Of a DNA stretch of 64,000 nucleotides, positions 46,745-55,624 are shown in pieces. Where the stretch lies: NCBI GenBank assembly GCA_026981855.1, contig JALSIB010000022.1:1-64000 (forward strand), in the 5' to 3' direction. Numbering within the stretch: the stretch's first letter is position 1; each line of letters begins with the position of its first letter. The translations under genes and the position numbers were made by a program. This stretch comes from Methylothermaceae bacterium (GTDB lineage Bacteria; Pseudomonadota; Gammaproteobacteria; Methylococcales; Methylothermaceae). Under the pieces are notes generated by a model, which saw only the letters and a list, made by a program, of their open reading frames with translations, searched no databases and was not told the origin of the DNA.

Positions 46745-46816
46745 CCGCAGAGACGCAGAGGACGCAGAGAAAAAATAAAAAATTTAAAAAACTCTGCGCT
46801 CTCTGTGTCTCTGCGG
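46745..46816. repeat. Palindromic MITE-like repeat between hyfG and hyfI
   Basis: Two 25-base arms (46745-46769 and 46792-46816) are complementary at 22 of 25 positions. They begin CCGCAGAGACGCAGAGGACG on the left and surround an A/T-rich core of 22 bases. Such CGCAGAGACGCAGAG palindromes recur in many proteobacterial genomes. It is the only sizeable gap in an otherwise overlapping operon, so it looks inserted. Confidence 0.75.
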
Positions 46817-46822
46817 GGAGTC

Positions 46823-48394
46823 CTAAAGATCGACCCCGGAATAGGAACCGTTGACCGACTTGTTACACACTGGAAAATCCGGCACGATGTTTTCCAGCAC
46901 GATCCGCTCCAGGGCCGGCCAGTTGAGCCAGCTGGGGTCCCGGGGGTAATAACGGTCGATACGGCCATTCTTCCCGAAGCGCACATAGGTGATGATCTCT
47001 CCGCGCCAGCCTTCGACGATGCCAAGCCCCTCGGCGCCTTCGTCAAGTTCTGGAAGGTCCACCCGGACTTCTCCCGCGGGTAACCTGCCCAGCAGCACCC
47101 TCAACAGCCGCATCGCCACCCGGATCTCCTTGTAACGGATCCAGAAGCGCGAGCCCACGTCTCCCACCTCCTCGACCGGCACCTTGACCTTGAGCTGGTC
47201 GTAGGGGGGATAAGGGGCATCGCGGCGGGCGTCGAAGGATTGGCCGCTGGAACGGCCGACGTAGCCCAGACAGCCCAGGGTGGCGGCGGTTTGTGGTGTC
47301 AGGATGCCGGTAGTGTAGAGCCTGTCTCCCAGGGTGGTGTTGCGATCCACGATGTCCAACAGTTCATCCAGTTCGCGCCCCAGCCGGTTGAGGGCCGTAT
47401 CGAGCCGCTCGATTGCTTCCCTGTCGAGGTCCACCGCGACGCCTCCGGGGACGACCCGGTCCATCAGCAGGCGGTGACCGAAGACATCGCGGTTGTCGCG
47501 CAGCCAGTTTTCCCGCAGACGGCCGAACTGGTAATGGGCGAAGGCGTAGCCGACATCGTTGCAGATCGCACCCATATCGCCCAGATGATTGGCGATCCGC
47601 TCCCGCTCGGCCAGGATGGCGCGCAAAGAGGCGGCTCTGTCCGGGATTGTGATGCCCGCGGCCCGTTCCATGGCCAGACAGGCGGCCCAGGCATGTCCGA
47701 CCGTGGTGTCCCCCGAGACCCTTCCCGCCAGCCGGGCCAGCCCTTCGGGATTCCGGCCTTCGGCCAGTTTCTCGATCCCCTTGTGGACATAGCCGAGGTG
47801 TTCCTCGAGGTTGAGCACGGTTTCGCCCACTGCCTGAAAGCGAAAATGTCCCGGTTCGATGATCCCGGCATGGACCGGCCCCACCGGAATCTCATAGACA
47901 CTGGCGCCCTGGGCTTTGACGAAAGGGTAGTCCTTGTCGGGGGGCGTCTTCTCCAGGGGATTGCCGGCGAGCGGGAAGTCCTTGCGCAGCGGATGTTCGT
48001 CCCCGCTCCAGGCCTGGTGGCGGGTCCAGCGGCGCGGGTCGGGATGGTCCAGAAAGCGGATGCCGAACAAATCCTGAGTATGACGCTCGCACCGATCGGC
48101 GGCCAGGAAATGCGGTGTTTGGGAAGGCAGCTCCGGGGTCTGGGGAGAAATCTCCGTTCTCAGCAAGACATACTTGCCTCCTTTTTCAAGCAGGCTGTTG
48201 ACCCGCAGGGTGTCTCCCAGGTCTTCGGCCCAACCGGCGCTCCAGCGCCATCCGGCTTCCCTGGCGAGGCGGGCGGCGTTTCCCCAGTGGCCGGATTCGA
48301 TTTGCCATACCCGGGCCGGCAAAAGCTCGTGTTCGCCCTGCCTGGGGATGCCCTCGGTTTCCAGGAGAGAAACAAGATCGTTCACGTGGGTCAT
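46823..48394 (-). CDS. HyfG/HycE-like (NuoCD-like) subunit lacking NiFe ligands
   Basis: A 523-residue fusion of a NuoC-like part (about 1-150, HTQDLFGIRFLDHPDPRR) and a NuoD/large-subunit part (PVGPVHAGIIEPGHFRF at about 170-186). Where hydrogenases carry RxCGxC, it reads AGRVSGDTTVGH (223-234); where they carry DPCxxC, it ends VCNKSVNGSYSGVDL. No four-cysteine nickel site can form, so it is not a hydrogenase. It belongs with energy-converting hydrogenase-related (Ehr) complexes of unknown chemistry. It overlaps hyfF by ATGA. Confidence 0.88.
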   Translation of the reverse strand: MTHVNDLVSLLETEGIPRQGEHELLPARVWQIESGHWGNAARLAREAGWRWSAGWAEDLGDTLRVNSLLEKGGKYVLLRTEISPQTPELPSQTPHFLAADRCERHTQDLFGIRFLDHPDPRRWTRHQAWSGDEHPLRKDFPLAGNPLEKTPPDKDYPFVKAQGASVYEIPVGPVHAGIIEPGHFRFQAVGETVLNLEEHLGYVHKGIEKLAEGRNPEGLARLAGRVSGDTTVGHAWAACLAMERAAGITIPDRAASLRAILAERERIANHLGDMGAICNDVGYAFAHYQFGRLRENWLRDNRDVFGHRLLMDRVVPGGVAVDLDREAIERLDTALNRLGRELDELLDIVDRNTTLGDRLYTTGILTPQTAATLGCLGYVGRSSGQSFDARRDAPYPPYDQLKVKVPVEEVGDVGSRFWIRYKEIRVAMRLLRVLLGRLPAGEVRVDLPELDEGAEGLGIVEGWRGEIITYVRFGKNGRIDRYYPRDPSWLNWPALERIVLENIVPDFPVCNKSVNGSYSGVDL

Positions 48395-49857
48395 TGCGGC
48401 ATTCCTCCACTGATGAGTTGGGCGGCATGGTCGAACCAGTCAGCCAGGACACCGGGAATCGCCAGGCCCAGAAGCAGCACCAGAGCCAGGTGGGCGAAGA
48501 CCGGCATCATGTTGGCCTGCACTGGTTTCTGGCCTTCAGGTTTCCTCCCGAAGACGATGGGATGCAGGTGCCGGAACAGCCCGCCGAAGGCGATGGCAAG
48601 CCCAAGAAGCAGCGGCAGGGCCAGCCAGGGATAGCTCTCCATGGTGGCCACCAGGACCAGAAACTCACTCACGAATACGCCGAAAGGTGGAAAACCGGCG
48701 ATCGCCAGGGTGCCGACCAACAGTCCCCAGCCCACCTGGGGCTGGGTCGCGATGAGGCCGCGGATCTTGTCCATCCGCTGGGTGCCGGCGATCTGGGAAG
48801 CATGACCGACGGTGACGAAGATGGCCGATTTGGTCAGGGAATGAACGGTCATATGCATCAGGGCGGCGAAGGTCGCAAGCGGGGTGCCGATACCGAAGGC
48901 GAAGGTCATGGTCCCCATGTGCTCGATGGAGGAATAACTGAACAGACGTTTGATGTTCCGTTGACGGTGAAGGAAGAAGACCGCCACCAGAAACGACAAC
49001 AAGCCGAATCCCATCATCAGGTAACCGGGCAGGGGACCCGGCACCGCCTGAGTGACGATCATCTTGCTGCGCACGATGGCGTACAGGGCATCGTTGAGCA
49101 ACAGGCCGGAGAGAATGGCCGACATCGGTGTCGGACCTTCTGAATGAGCGTCGGGCAGCCAGCTGTGCAGCGGTACCAGTCCTACTTTGGTGCCATAACC
49201 GACCAGCAGGAATACGAAGGCGATCTTCATCACCGTGGGGTCGAACTCGGAGGCGTGGACATACAGGGTGGTCCATTCCAGCGCCTCGTCCCCGGTGCCC
49301 AGGATCTGGGAGGCGGCAAAATAGAGCAGAATGGTACCGAACAGCGCCTGGGCGATGCCGACCCCGCACAGGATGAAGTATTTCCAGGCCGCTTCCACCG
49401 ATTCGGGAGTGCGGTAGAGGCTGACCAGGAGCACCGTCGCCAGGGTCGCACCCTCCATGGCCACCCACAGGATGCCCATGTTGTTGGTCACCAGAATCAG
49501 GTACATGGCGAGCATGAAGCCCTGGTACATGGCGTAATAGAGACGCAACCGCCGATGGGTCAGGCGGCCGATCTCGCGCTCGTGCTCCATGTAGGGTCCG
49601 GAGAAGATGCCGGTGGTCAGTCCCACCAGGGCGGTCAGGGCGATCAGGTAGACACTGAAGGAATCCACCAGCCACCAGTGATCGTCCGAGATCAGGGTTC
49701 CGGCGCGTAGCACGATCAGCGCCAGAATCACCGAGATGGCGAAAGTGGCGGCGTTGACCCAGTTGTTGAAGCGTCCGGCCCAGGGCTTGTGACCCACCAG
49801 GGCCAGGACCGGCATGGCCAGGAGAGGAATCAGCAATAACAGGTAGAGTGCGATCAT
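48391..49857 (-). CDS. HyfF-like (NuoN/NuoM-like) antiporter subunit
   Basis: A 488-residue membrane protein with about 14 helices of the Mrp/complex I antiporter family. The core segments are MEGATLATVLLVSLYRTPESVEAAWKY (helix 5 Glu), KVGLVPLHSWLPDAHSEGPTPMSAILSG (broken helix 7 with Lys) and MHMTVHSLTKSAIF (helix 10-11 Lys). These are the proton-path residues. It overlaps hyfG and hyfE by ATGA. Confidence 0.92.
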   Translation of the reverse strand: MIALYLLLLIPLLAMPVLALVGHKPWAGRFNNWVNAATFAISVILALIVLRAGTLISDDHWWLVDSFSVYLIALTALVGLTTGIFSGPYMEHEREIGRLTHRRLRLYYAMYQGFMLAMYLILVTNNMGILWVAMEGATLATVLLVSLYRTPESVEAAWKYFILCGVGIAQALFGTILLYFAASQILGTGDEALEWTTLYVHASEFDPTVMKIAFVFLLVGYGTKVGLVPLHSWLPDAHSEGPTPMSAILSGLLLNDALYAIVRSKMIVTQAVPGPLPGYLMMGFGLLSFLVAVFFLHRQRNIKRLFSYSSIEHMGTMTFAFGIGTPLATFAALMHMTVHSLTKSAIFVTVGHASQIAGTQRMDKIRGLIATQPQVGWGLLVGTLAIAGFPPFGVFVSEFLVLVATMESYPWLALPLLLGLAIAFGGLFRHLHPIVFGRKPEGQKPVQANMMPVFAHLALVLLLGLAIPGVLADWFDHAAQLISGGMPQ

Positions 49858-50534
49858 TCGTTGTCCTCGATTTCGGTCAGGCGACTGAGACGGTCCACAT
49901 CGAGCGAGTCGATGCTCTCGCGGATCTGGAAGAAAAACACCCCGAAAATCACCGCGGCCACCATCACGTCGAAGGCGACGCCCAGTTCCACCACCAACGG
50001 CATCCCGTAGGTGGAGACCACGGCCGAAAAGAACAAGGCGTTTTCCATTGCCATGAATCCCACCACGTGACTGATGGCCTGACGATGGGAGATCATCAAG
50101 AGCATTCCCAAAAGCAGCGTGGCGGCACTGGCGGCGATGATGTTACGGGTCTCCAGTTCCGACAACTCCACCACCGGGAGGGTGACATAGTAGCTGAACA
50201 CCACCAGGGAAGCCGCGCCCAGAAGCAGCTGCAACGGCCGTTTGACCTCGTCGATGGTCCGGTGCAGCCCCATGCGCAGGATCAGCCAGTGCAGCAGCAA
50301 CGGAATCAGAACCCCCTTCAGTCCCAGGGTGAGGGTGGCGGAGATGATCAAATGAGGGGAATTCTGCACGATGGCCACCAGGGCGGTGGTGGCCGCCAGC
50401 AGGATACCCTGCAGGGCGAACAGGTTGACCAGGGCGGTCACCCGGCTTTGGGCCAACATCACGAACGAGGTGAACAGAACCAGCGCGGCCAGCAGTAAGA
50501 CCGCCTGGCCATAGAGCGAAGTCAGGGTTTCCAT
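49854..50534 (-). CDS. HyfE-like membrane subunit (NuoK/MrpC-related)
   Basis: A 226-residue protein with seven helices. The C-terminal half carries HVVGFMAMENALFFSAV, where the Glu mirrors the NuoK proton-path residue, then ELGVAFDVMVAAVIFGVFFFQI. The HyfE family pairs with HyfB and HyfF in hydrogenase-4. TGATG overlap with hyfC. Confidence 0.9.
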   Translation of the reverse strand: METLTSLYGQAVLLLAALVLFTSFVMLAQSRVTALVNLFALQGILLAATTALVAIVQNSPHLIISATLTLGLKGVLIPLLLHWLILRMGLHRTIDEVKRPLQLLLGAASLVVFSYYVTLPVVELSELETRNIIAASAATLLLGMLLMISHRQAISHVVGFMAMENALFFSAVVSTYGMPLVVELGVAFDVMVAAVIFGVFFFQIRESIDSLDVDRLSRLTEIEDNE

Positions 50535-51475
50535 CAGCCAACCTCCAGAATGACGTGAGTGAGCATCCCCAACAGGGCGAGCAGGTAAGCGAATCCCAGG
50601 AAATGTTGGGCCCGGAACAGCCGCATCTTGGCCAGTACGGCTTCGGCGAGGACCAATACGACGGTGATTCCCACCAGCTTGACGAGGATGGCTATCATCC
50701 CCCAGCCCAGGGCGGCCAGGCCGAAGTTGTCCGCCAGGCCCCAAGGCATGAAGATGTTGGCCAGCAGGACCGCGTAGATCATCATCCGGATCTGGGCCGC
50801 CCATTCGATCAGGGCCAGGTGGTGGCCGCTGTATTCCAGGATCATGGCTTCGTGGATCATGGTCAGTTCCAGATGGGTGGCGGGGTTGTCCACGGGAATG
50901 CATCCGGTCTCGGCCACCGCCACCAGGGCAAGACCCAGGCCGGCGAATACGAACGACGGGCGGATGGTCAGGGGTTCGTGGAGCAGGGTGGCGATGGCCG
51001 CCGACAGATTGGTGGTGGACATGGACACCGCCAGCGTGAACACCGCCATCAGCATCGCCGGTTCCGCCAGCGAGGCCACGGTCATTTCCCGGGAAGATCC
51101 CATGCCGCCGAAGGCGGTGCCGATGTCCAGCCCCGCCAGGGCCTGGAAGAAGCGGGCCAGGGCGAAGAAGCCCACCAGCACGATCACGTCCGCCAGTCGG
51201 GCAGTAGGCAGCTGGACCGCCACCAACGGCACGATGGCCGCCGCCAGGACCGCCACCGAGAAGATGATGTAGGGTGCCATGTGGAAGATCCACGAGGCCC
51301 CCTCGGCCACCACCGTCTCCTTGCGGATCAGTTTGAACAGGTCCCGATAGGGCTGGAGCACCGAAGGCGCCATCCGGTTCTGGCTCCAGCATTTGAGCTT
51401 CTTGATCCAGCCGGCCAGCAGGGGCGCCGTGGCCACGAACAGGATCACCTGTAACAGATTCAATAACCAAGCCAT
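50534..51475 (-). CDS. HyfC-like (NuoH-like) membrane anchor subunit
   Basis: A 313-residue protein with eight helices. NuoH-family signatures are APLLAGWIKKLKCWSQNRMAPSVLQPYRDLFKL and AETGCIPVDNPATHLELTMIHEAMILEYSG, with the acidic residues of the quinone-site funnel. The MAWLLN start at 51475 forms a TGATG overlap with hyfB; a GTG five codons earlier is possible. Confidence 0.92.
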   Translation of the reverse strand: MAWLLNLLQVILFVATAPLLAGWIKKLKCWSQNRMAPSVLQPYRDLFKLIRKETVVAEGASWIFHMAPYIIFSVAVLAAAIVPLVAVQLPTARLADVIVLVGFFALARFFQALAGLDIGTAFGGMGSSREMTVASLAEPAMLMAVFTLAVSMSTTNLSAAIATLLHEPLTIRPSFVFAGLGLALVAVAETGCIPVDNPATHLELTMIHEAMILEYSGHHLALIEWAAQIRMMIYAVLLANIFMPWGLADNFGLAALGWGMIAILVKLVGITVVLVLAEAVLAKMRLFRAQHFLGFAYLLALLGMLTHVILEVG

Positions 51476-53664
51476 CAGCTGATCACCCACAGTAGAAAAA
51501 TCAAAGTGAAGAAGGAGTACCCCAGATAGACCCGGATGTTGCCGGTCTGGAGGCGGCCGATGTGGCGCACGCTCCAGCGCAGCCAGCGCTCCACGGGCTC
51601 ATAGAACCAGCGCCACAGGAGGTCGCTGACATGGAGCCGGTAGCGGATCCCGGTGACCTTCAAGCCGTCCGCGTCGGCACTCTGCTTTTCGATCTCCTCG
51701 TGGACCACGAAGCTGTCGGCGAAGATGCGCCGGAAGGGCATCGCGAAGGCGCTGGCGGTGTATTCCATCCGTGGCGTCAGAGCGCCGAAGCCGCAGTCCC
51801 ATGGATAGGCTTCGCGCTCGGGGTGTTCATGGCCGGGATGGAGCCATTCGTAACTCAGCATCCACGCCAGCCCCATGGCCAGCATCACCCCCAGGGCGGC
51901 ATACGACGCTGTATCCGCGGATACGGGGGCCAGCCACATCCAGCCCCGACTGGCGGTTTCCGGAAGCCCGCTGCCGGTCAGTTGCACGGTCAGTCCCTCC
52001 AGCAGCCGGACCAGCGGAGTCGGCAAGACACCCAGGAGCAGGCACAACCCGGCCAGCCACCCCATGCCGGCTATGGCGGCCGACGATTCGAGCCGGCGGG
52101 TGTGTTGGGCGTGGTGGCTGCGAGGCTTGCCGAGAAACACCACCCCGAACACTTTGACGAAACAGGCTGCCGCCAGTCCACCGCTCAAAGCCAGCATGGC
52201 GGCAGTGACCGGAACGAAACTGCGCAGCACCCCGCTGTCTAGGGCCGAGACCTGCAGGGCTGCCTGGTAGGTCAGCCACTCGGAGACGAAGCCGTTGAAG
52301 GGCGGCAGCGCAGAGATGCTGATACAGCCGATCAGAAACAGCACCGCCGTGACTGGCATCCGGTGGATCAGCCCGCCCATGCGTTCGATGTCCGATTCGT
52401 GGGAACGTTGCAGAATCACGCCCGCCCCCAAAAACAGCAGGCTCTTGAAGATGGCGTGATTCAGTGTGTGGCAGAGGGCGGCGATCAGGCCGATGGCGCC
52501 CAGGGTGGGGTGGCCGTCACTGTAGAACAGGATGGCCAGTCCCAGCCCCATGAAGATGATGCCGATGTTCTCCACCGAGTGGTAGGCCAGCAGCCGCTTG
52601 AGATTGTGTTGCATCAAGGCGTACAGCACTCCGAGGACCGCCGATGCGGCGCCCAACACCAGTACTACCACGCCCCATTGCCACAGCAGATCACCCAGGA
52701 GATCGAAGGTGAAGCGGATGAACCCGTACACCGCGATCTTGAGCATCACCCCCGACATCAGCGCCGAGATGTGGGAGGGGGCGACCGGATGGGCCTCGGG
52801 AAGCCACGCGTGCAAGGGTACGATCCCGGCCTTCATGCCAAATCCGATCAATGCCAGGACGAAAGCGACCGATGCCCATAGCGGTGTCAGAGTGGCCTGT
52901 TTCATGGCGGCGAAGGTGAAGCCGTCGCCAAAGCCCACCAGCACGCCATAGGCCAGAATGATGAACAGGGCGCCGATTTCCGCCATCAGCAGATAGATGA
53001 AGGCGGCGTGCCGATTGGCCGCGTGTTCGTGGGTATAGGCCACCAGGAAATAACTGGCCACCGACATCAGTTCCCAGGCGATCATGAAGAAAAAGGCGTC
53101 GGCGGCGAGCAACACCAGTTGCATGCCGGCGATGAACAGTCCGGTGGCCAGGGCCAGCAGCGACAAGGGATGGGTCCCGTGTTCATATTCGCGCACATAG
53201 TGGGGGCCGAACACCGACACTGCCAGCAACACCACGCTGATGACGCACAGAAAGAAGCCGGAGAGGGCGTCGATGTGCAGATTCCAGTCCAGCCACGGCA
53301 GCCCCAGCGGCAGGCTCAGGTCGACCGCCGCCCGGCCGATGAGGGCGGTGCCACCTCCCAGCAGGCCGGCGATCCCCGACAGTCCCAGGAGCAGGAAGCT
53401 GGCATGACGAAGCAACCGGGGATGGCGGTCGGCGCCCAGGCCAAGGAAACCGGAAGCCAGGGAGAAAGCCACGGCCAGGAGACTGAAGGGAAGGGCCGCG
53501 TCCTTGCCCTCGATGCCCCAGTAGGCAGAGACGAGCACCAGGCCCGCCGTCAGGGCGATCAGAACCTGCGGATGGCTTTTCAGTTCCCCGCTCGCGAAAC
53601 TCAGTCCCTGGCGGGCTTTGAGACGGGTTTGCCTGATCGTGGTCGCTACAAGATTACGGATCAT
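51475..53664 (-). CDS. HyfB-like (NuoL-like) antiporter subunit
   Basis: A 729-residue membrane protein with about 16 helices. It shows FFFMIAWELMSVASYFLVAYTHEHAANRHAAFIYLL (helix 5 Glu), KAGIVPLHAWLPEAHPVAPSHISALMSG (broken helix 7 Lys) and CHTLNHAIFKSLLFLGAG (helix 11). The C-terminal 200 residues include a soluble insert (HPEREAYPWDCGFGALTPRMEYTASAF) and a final helix, as in HyfB. The ATG overlaps the sulP stop by ATGA, so translation of the complex starts from the transporter message. Confidence 0.93.
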   Translation of the reverse strand: MIRNLVATTIRQTRLKARQGLSFASGELKSHPQVLIALTAGLVLVSAYWGIEGKDAALPFSLLAVAFSLASGFLGLGADRHPRLLRHASFLLLGLSGIAGLLGGGTALIGRAAVDLSLPLGLPWLDWNLHIDALSGFFLCVISVVLLAVSVFGPHYVREYEHGTHPLSLLALATGLFIAGMQLVLLAADAFFFMIAWELMSVASYFLVAYTHEHAANRHAAFIYLLMAEIGALFIILAYGVLVGFGDGFTFAAMKQATLTPLWASVAFVLALIGFGMKAGIVPLHAWLPEAHPVAPSHISALMSGVMLKIAVYGFIRFTFDLLGDLLWQWGVVVLVLGAASAVLGVLYALMQHNLKRLLAYHSVENIGIIFMGLGLAILFYSDGHPTLGAIGLIAALCHTLNHAIFKSLLFLGAGVILQRSHESDIERMGGLIHRMPVTAVLFLIGCISISALPPFNGFVSEWLTYQAALQVSALDSGVLRSFVPVTAAMLALSGGLAAACFVKVFGVVFLGKPRSHHAQHTRRLESSAAIAGMGWLAGLCLLLGVLPTPLVRLLEGLTVQLTGSGLPETASRGWMWLAPVSADTASYAALGVMLAMGLAWMLSYEWLHPGHEHPEREAYPWDCGFGALTPRMEYTASAFAMPFRRIFADSFVVHEEIEKQSADADGLKVTGIRYRLHVSDLLWRWFYEPVERWLRWSVRHIGRLQTGNIRVYLGYSFFTLIFLLWVIS

Positions 53665-55568
53665 GGTTGTTTTTCCGATGTGACAGGTTTACCTTCCAGG
53701 CCCCGGACCTCACAGCGGTCCGGCCGCTCGTTGACAAAGGCGTTGATGTAGTCGAGGGGTGGCTGAGCGAAACACCAGGCATCGGACAAGTCGAAGACCA
53801 CTTTTTTGTCACGGGGCAATTGCTCCAATTGCGCCTGCATTTGTTTCTGGACCAAGTCCATCAGCCTGGCACCTTTGATCTTTACCTCGACCTGGCCATC
53901 GCTTTCATGGATCTCAAGGAACTGGTTCAACAGCTTTGTCGCCGATTGCCGCTTCCGTGCCGCCAGCGGGTGGCTGGAGACGGCTTCGTGGGCTTCCAGG
54001 CCATGGATCTCACAATGGCCCCCACGTTTTTCATAGTCCTCACAGAACTCGTGGATGAATTCCATCACCGTGTGGTCGATGAAATCGGCGTTGGAAAGAT
54101 CGATGAGTATCCGTTTGCCCCGGGGCAGTTCCGTGAGGCTGCTTTTCAGTGACAGGAAATTGGAGAAGATCGCCACGCCATCTATGCGTACATGCCAGGT
54201 ATCCTGATCAATTTGATCGACCTGGAAGGCGATGCTGAACAGTTGCTTCAGATTGACGCCGCGCAGAACGTGGAGCACGATCTTGGTGGCGATGCCGATG
54301 GCCACCCCGATCAGCAGATCGGTGGCCAGTACCCCGAGAATGGTGACCACGAACAGGAACAACTGCTCCTTGCCGATCTCCCAGGTCTTGTAGAACTCCT
54401 GTGGCGAAGCGAGCTTGTAGCCGGTGAACACCAGCAACGCCGCCAGGGCCGCCTTGGGGATCTCGTGGATGACCGCCGGAAACAAGGCAACGAACACCAG
54501 CATGAACAGGCCATGGAAGAAATTCGACCACTGGGTGCGGGCACCGAACTGGATGTTGGCGGTGGAACGGACGATTTCCGAGATCATCGGCAGTCCGCCG
54601 ATGGCGCCGGACACCGAGGAGCCGATGCCGAGGCCGGTCAGGTCCTTGTTGAGATCGGTCTGGCGTTGCCACGGGTCCAGCTTGTCGATGGCCGCTGCCG
54701 AAAGCAGGCTTTCCAGGCTGGACACCAGGCAGATGCTGACGACCGAAATCCAGAAGGCGGTCGTGCCGATCATGGAAAAATCGGGGAAGGCGAATCCGTC
54801 CAGAAAGCTCTGGGGTACCGGTAGGAGCTCCTGAGGGCCGACGCTGTAGAAAGTGGAATGCCAGGAATATTTGTGCGGATGCTCCAGGTCGAAGTAAAGC
54901 CCCATGGCCAGTCCCACCGCCACCACGATGAGGGGGGCGGGAATGATTTGCAGCAGCCGCAAGCGGGGACGGAGAATCTCCCAGCCGATCATGATCGCCA
55001 GACAGGTGAAGCCGATGACCGCGATTTCCGGGTTCATTTCCCCCAGGGCATGGGGAATGGCCGCTAGGTTCTCCAGCAGCTCCCCCTCCGGTTTGACGTC
55101 GATCATCACGTAGAACTGCTTGATGATGATAATGATCCCGATGGCCGCCAGCATGCCGTGAACCACTGAGGCCGGGGCCAGGGCGACGAAGCGGCCGGCG
55201 CGGAGAAAACCCAGTATCACCTGGAGAATTCCGGCGACGACGATGGCTGCCAGAGCCCGGTGATAACCGGCCAGGGGATCTCCGCCTCCCAGGCTTTCCA
55301 CCGCGCCCAGGGTGACCACGATGAGACCTGCCGCCGGACCGGAAATGGTGACGTGGGAACCGTTGATTCTCGATACCAGCAGTCCGCCCACCATGGCGGC
55401 GATGATGCCGGCCATGGGGGGGAAGTTGGAAGCCATCGCAATACCCAGGCACAGGGGCAGGGCGATGAGAAAGATCTGGAAGCCGGCGATCATGTCCTGA
55501 CGCCAGCTTTCCTTCAGTCCGGCCAAGCCGGTCAGCGGAATCCTGGAACGTTCGATCGTTGCGCTCAT
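53661..55568 (-). CDS. SulP-family anion transporter with tandem STAS-like domains
   Basis: A 635-residue transporter. The 14-helix SulP core starts DMIAGFQIFLIALPLCLGIAMASNFPPMAGIIAA; SRINGSHVTISGPAAGLIVVTLGA holds the substrate-site helix 3, and GLPMISEIVRSTANIQFGARTQWSNFFHG helix 10 region. A STAS domain follows (about 440-530; LPRGKRILIDLSNADFIDHTVMEF). A second STAS-like repeat is at about 560-630 (LPRDKKVVFDLSDAWCFA). SulP proteins move sulfate, bicarbonate or dicarboxylates. Leading a complex I-like operon makes bicarbonate attractive, by analogy with DAB-type CO2 uptake, but the substrate is inferred. Confidence 0.9.
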   Translation of the reverse strand: MSATIERSRIPLTGLAGLKESWRQDMIAGFQIFLIALPLCLGIAMASNFPPMAGIIAAMVGGLLVSRINGSHVTISGPAAGLIVVTLGAVESLGGGDPLAGYHRALAAIVVAGILQVILGFLRAGRFVALAPASVVHGMLAAIGIIIIIKQFYVMIDVKPEGELLENLAAIPHALGEMNPEIAVIGFTCLAIMIGWEILRPRLRLLQIIPAPLIVVAVGLAMGLYFDLEHPHKYSWHSTFYSVGPQELLPVPQSFLDGFAFPDFSMIGTTAFWISVVSICLVSSLESLLSAAAIDKLDPWQRQTDLNKDLTGLGIGSSVSGAIGGLPMISEIVRSTANIQFGARTQWSNFFHGLFMLVFVALFPAVIHEIPKAALAALLVFTGYKLASPQEFYKTWEIGKEQLFLFVVTILGVLATDLLIGVAIGIATKIVLHVLRGVNLKQLFSIAFQVDQIDQDTWHVRIDGVAIFSNFLSLKSSLTELPRGKRILIDLSNADFIDHTVMEFIHEFCEDYEKRGGHCEIHGLEAHEAVSSHPLAARKRQSATKLLNQFLEIHESDGQVEVKIKGARLMDLVQKQMQAQLEQLPRDKKVVFDLSDAWCFAQPPLDYINAFVNERPDRCEVRGLEGKPVTSEKQP

Positions 55569-55579
55569 GGAATCTCCTG

Positions 55580-55601
55580 AAATGAAATTGCGATTTCATT
55601 T
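55580..55601. promoter_or_regulatory. Perfect inverted repeat in the sulP leader
   Basis: AAATGAAAT and its exact complement ATTTCATTT flank a 4-base loop. It lies 12 bases upstream of the sulP ATG, next to the AGGAGA ribosome site, and at the predicted transcription start. It may be an operator or a 5' stem-loop of the message. Confidence 0.55.
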
Positions 55602-55608
55602 TAGGGTA

Positions 55609-55624
55609 AGCACTAACTGTGCCA
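55609..55624 (-). promoter_or_regulatory. Sigma-54-like promoter for the sulP-hyf operon
   Basis: The minus strand reads TGGCAC-AGTTA-GTGCT: a perfect -24 half and a -12 half with one change (G for T), GG and GC 12 bases apart. The start would fall near 55598, in the inverted repeat. It would place this operon with the hydrogenase sigma-54 set. Confidence 0.5.

Noticed and set aside
46745-46816. CRISPR-like repeats
   Set aside because: The repeated CGCAGAG units form one inverted pair without spacers; no cas genes are present.
46823-48394. Calling HyfG a catalytic hydrogenase-4/formate hydrogenlyase subunit
   Set aside because: Both nickel-binding CxxC pairs are absent.
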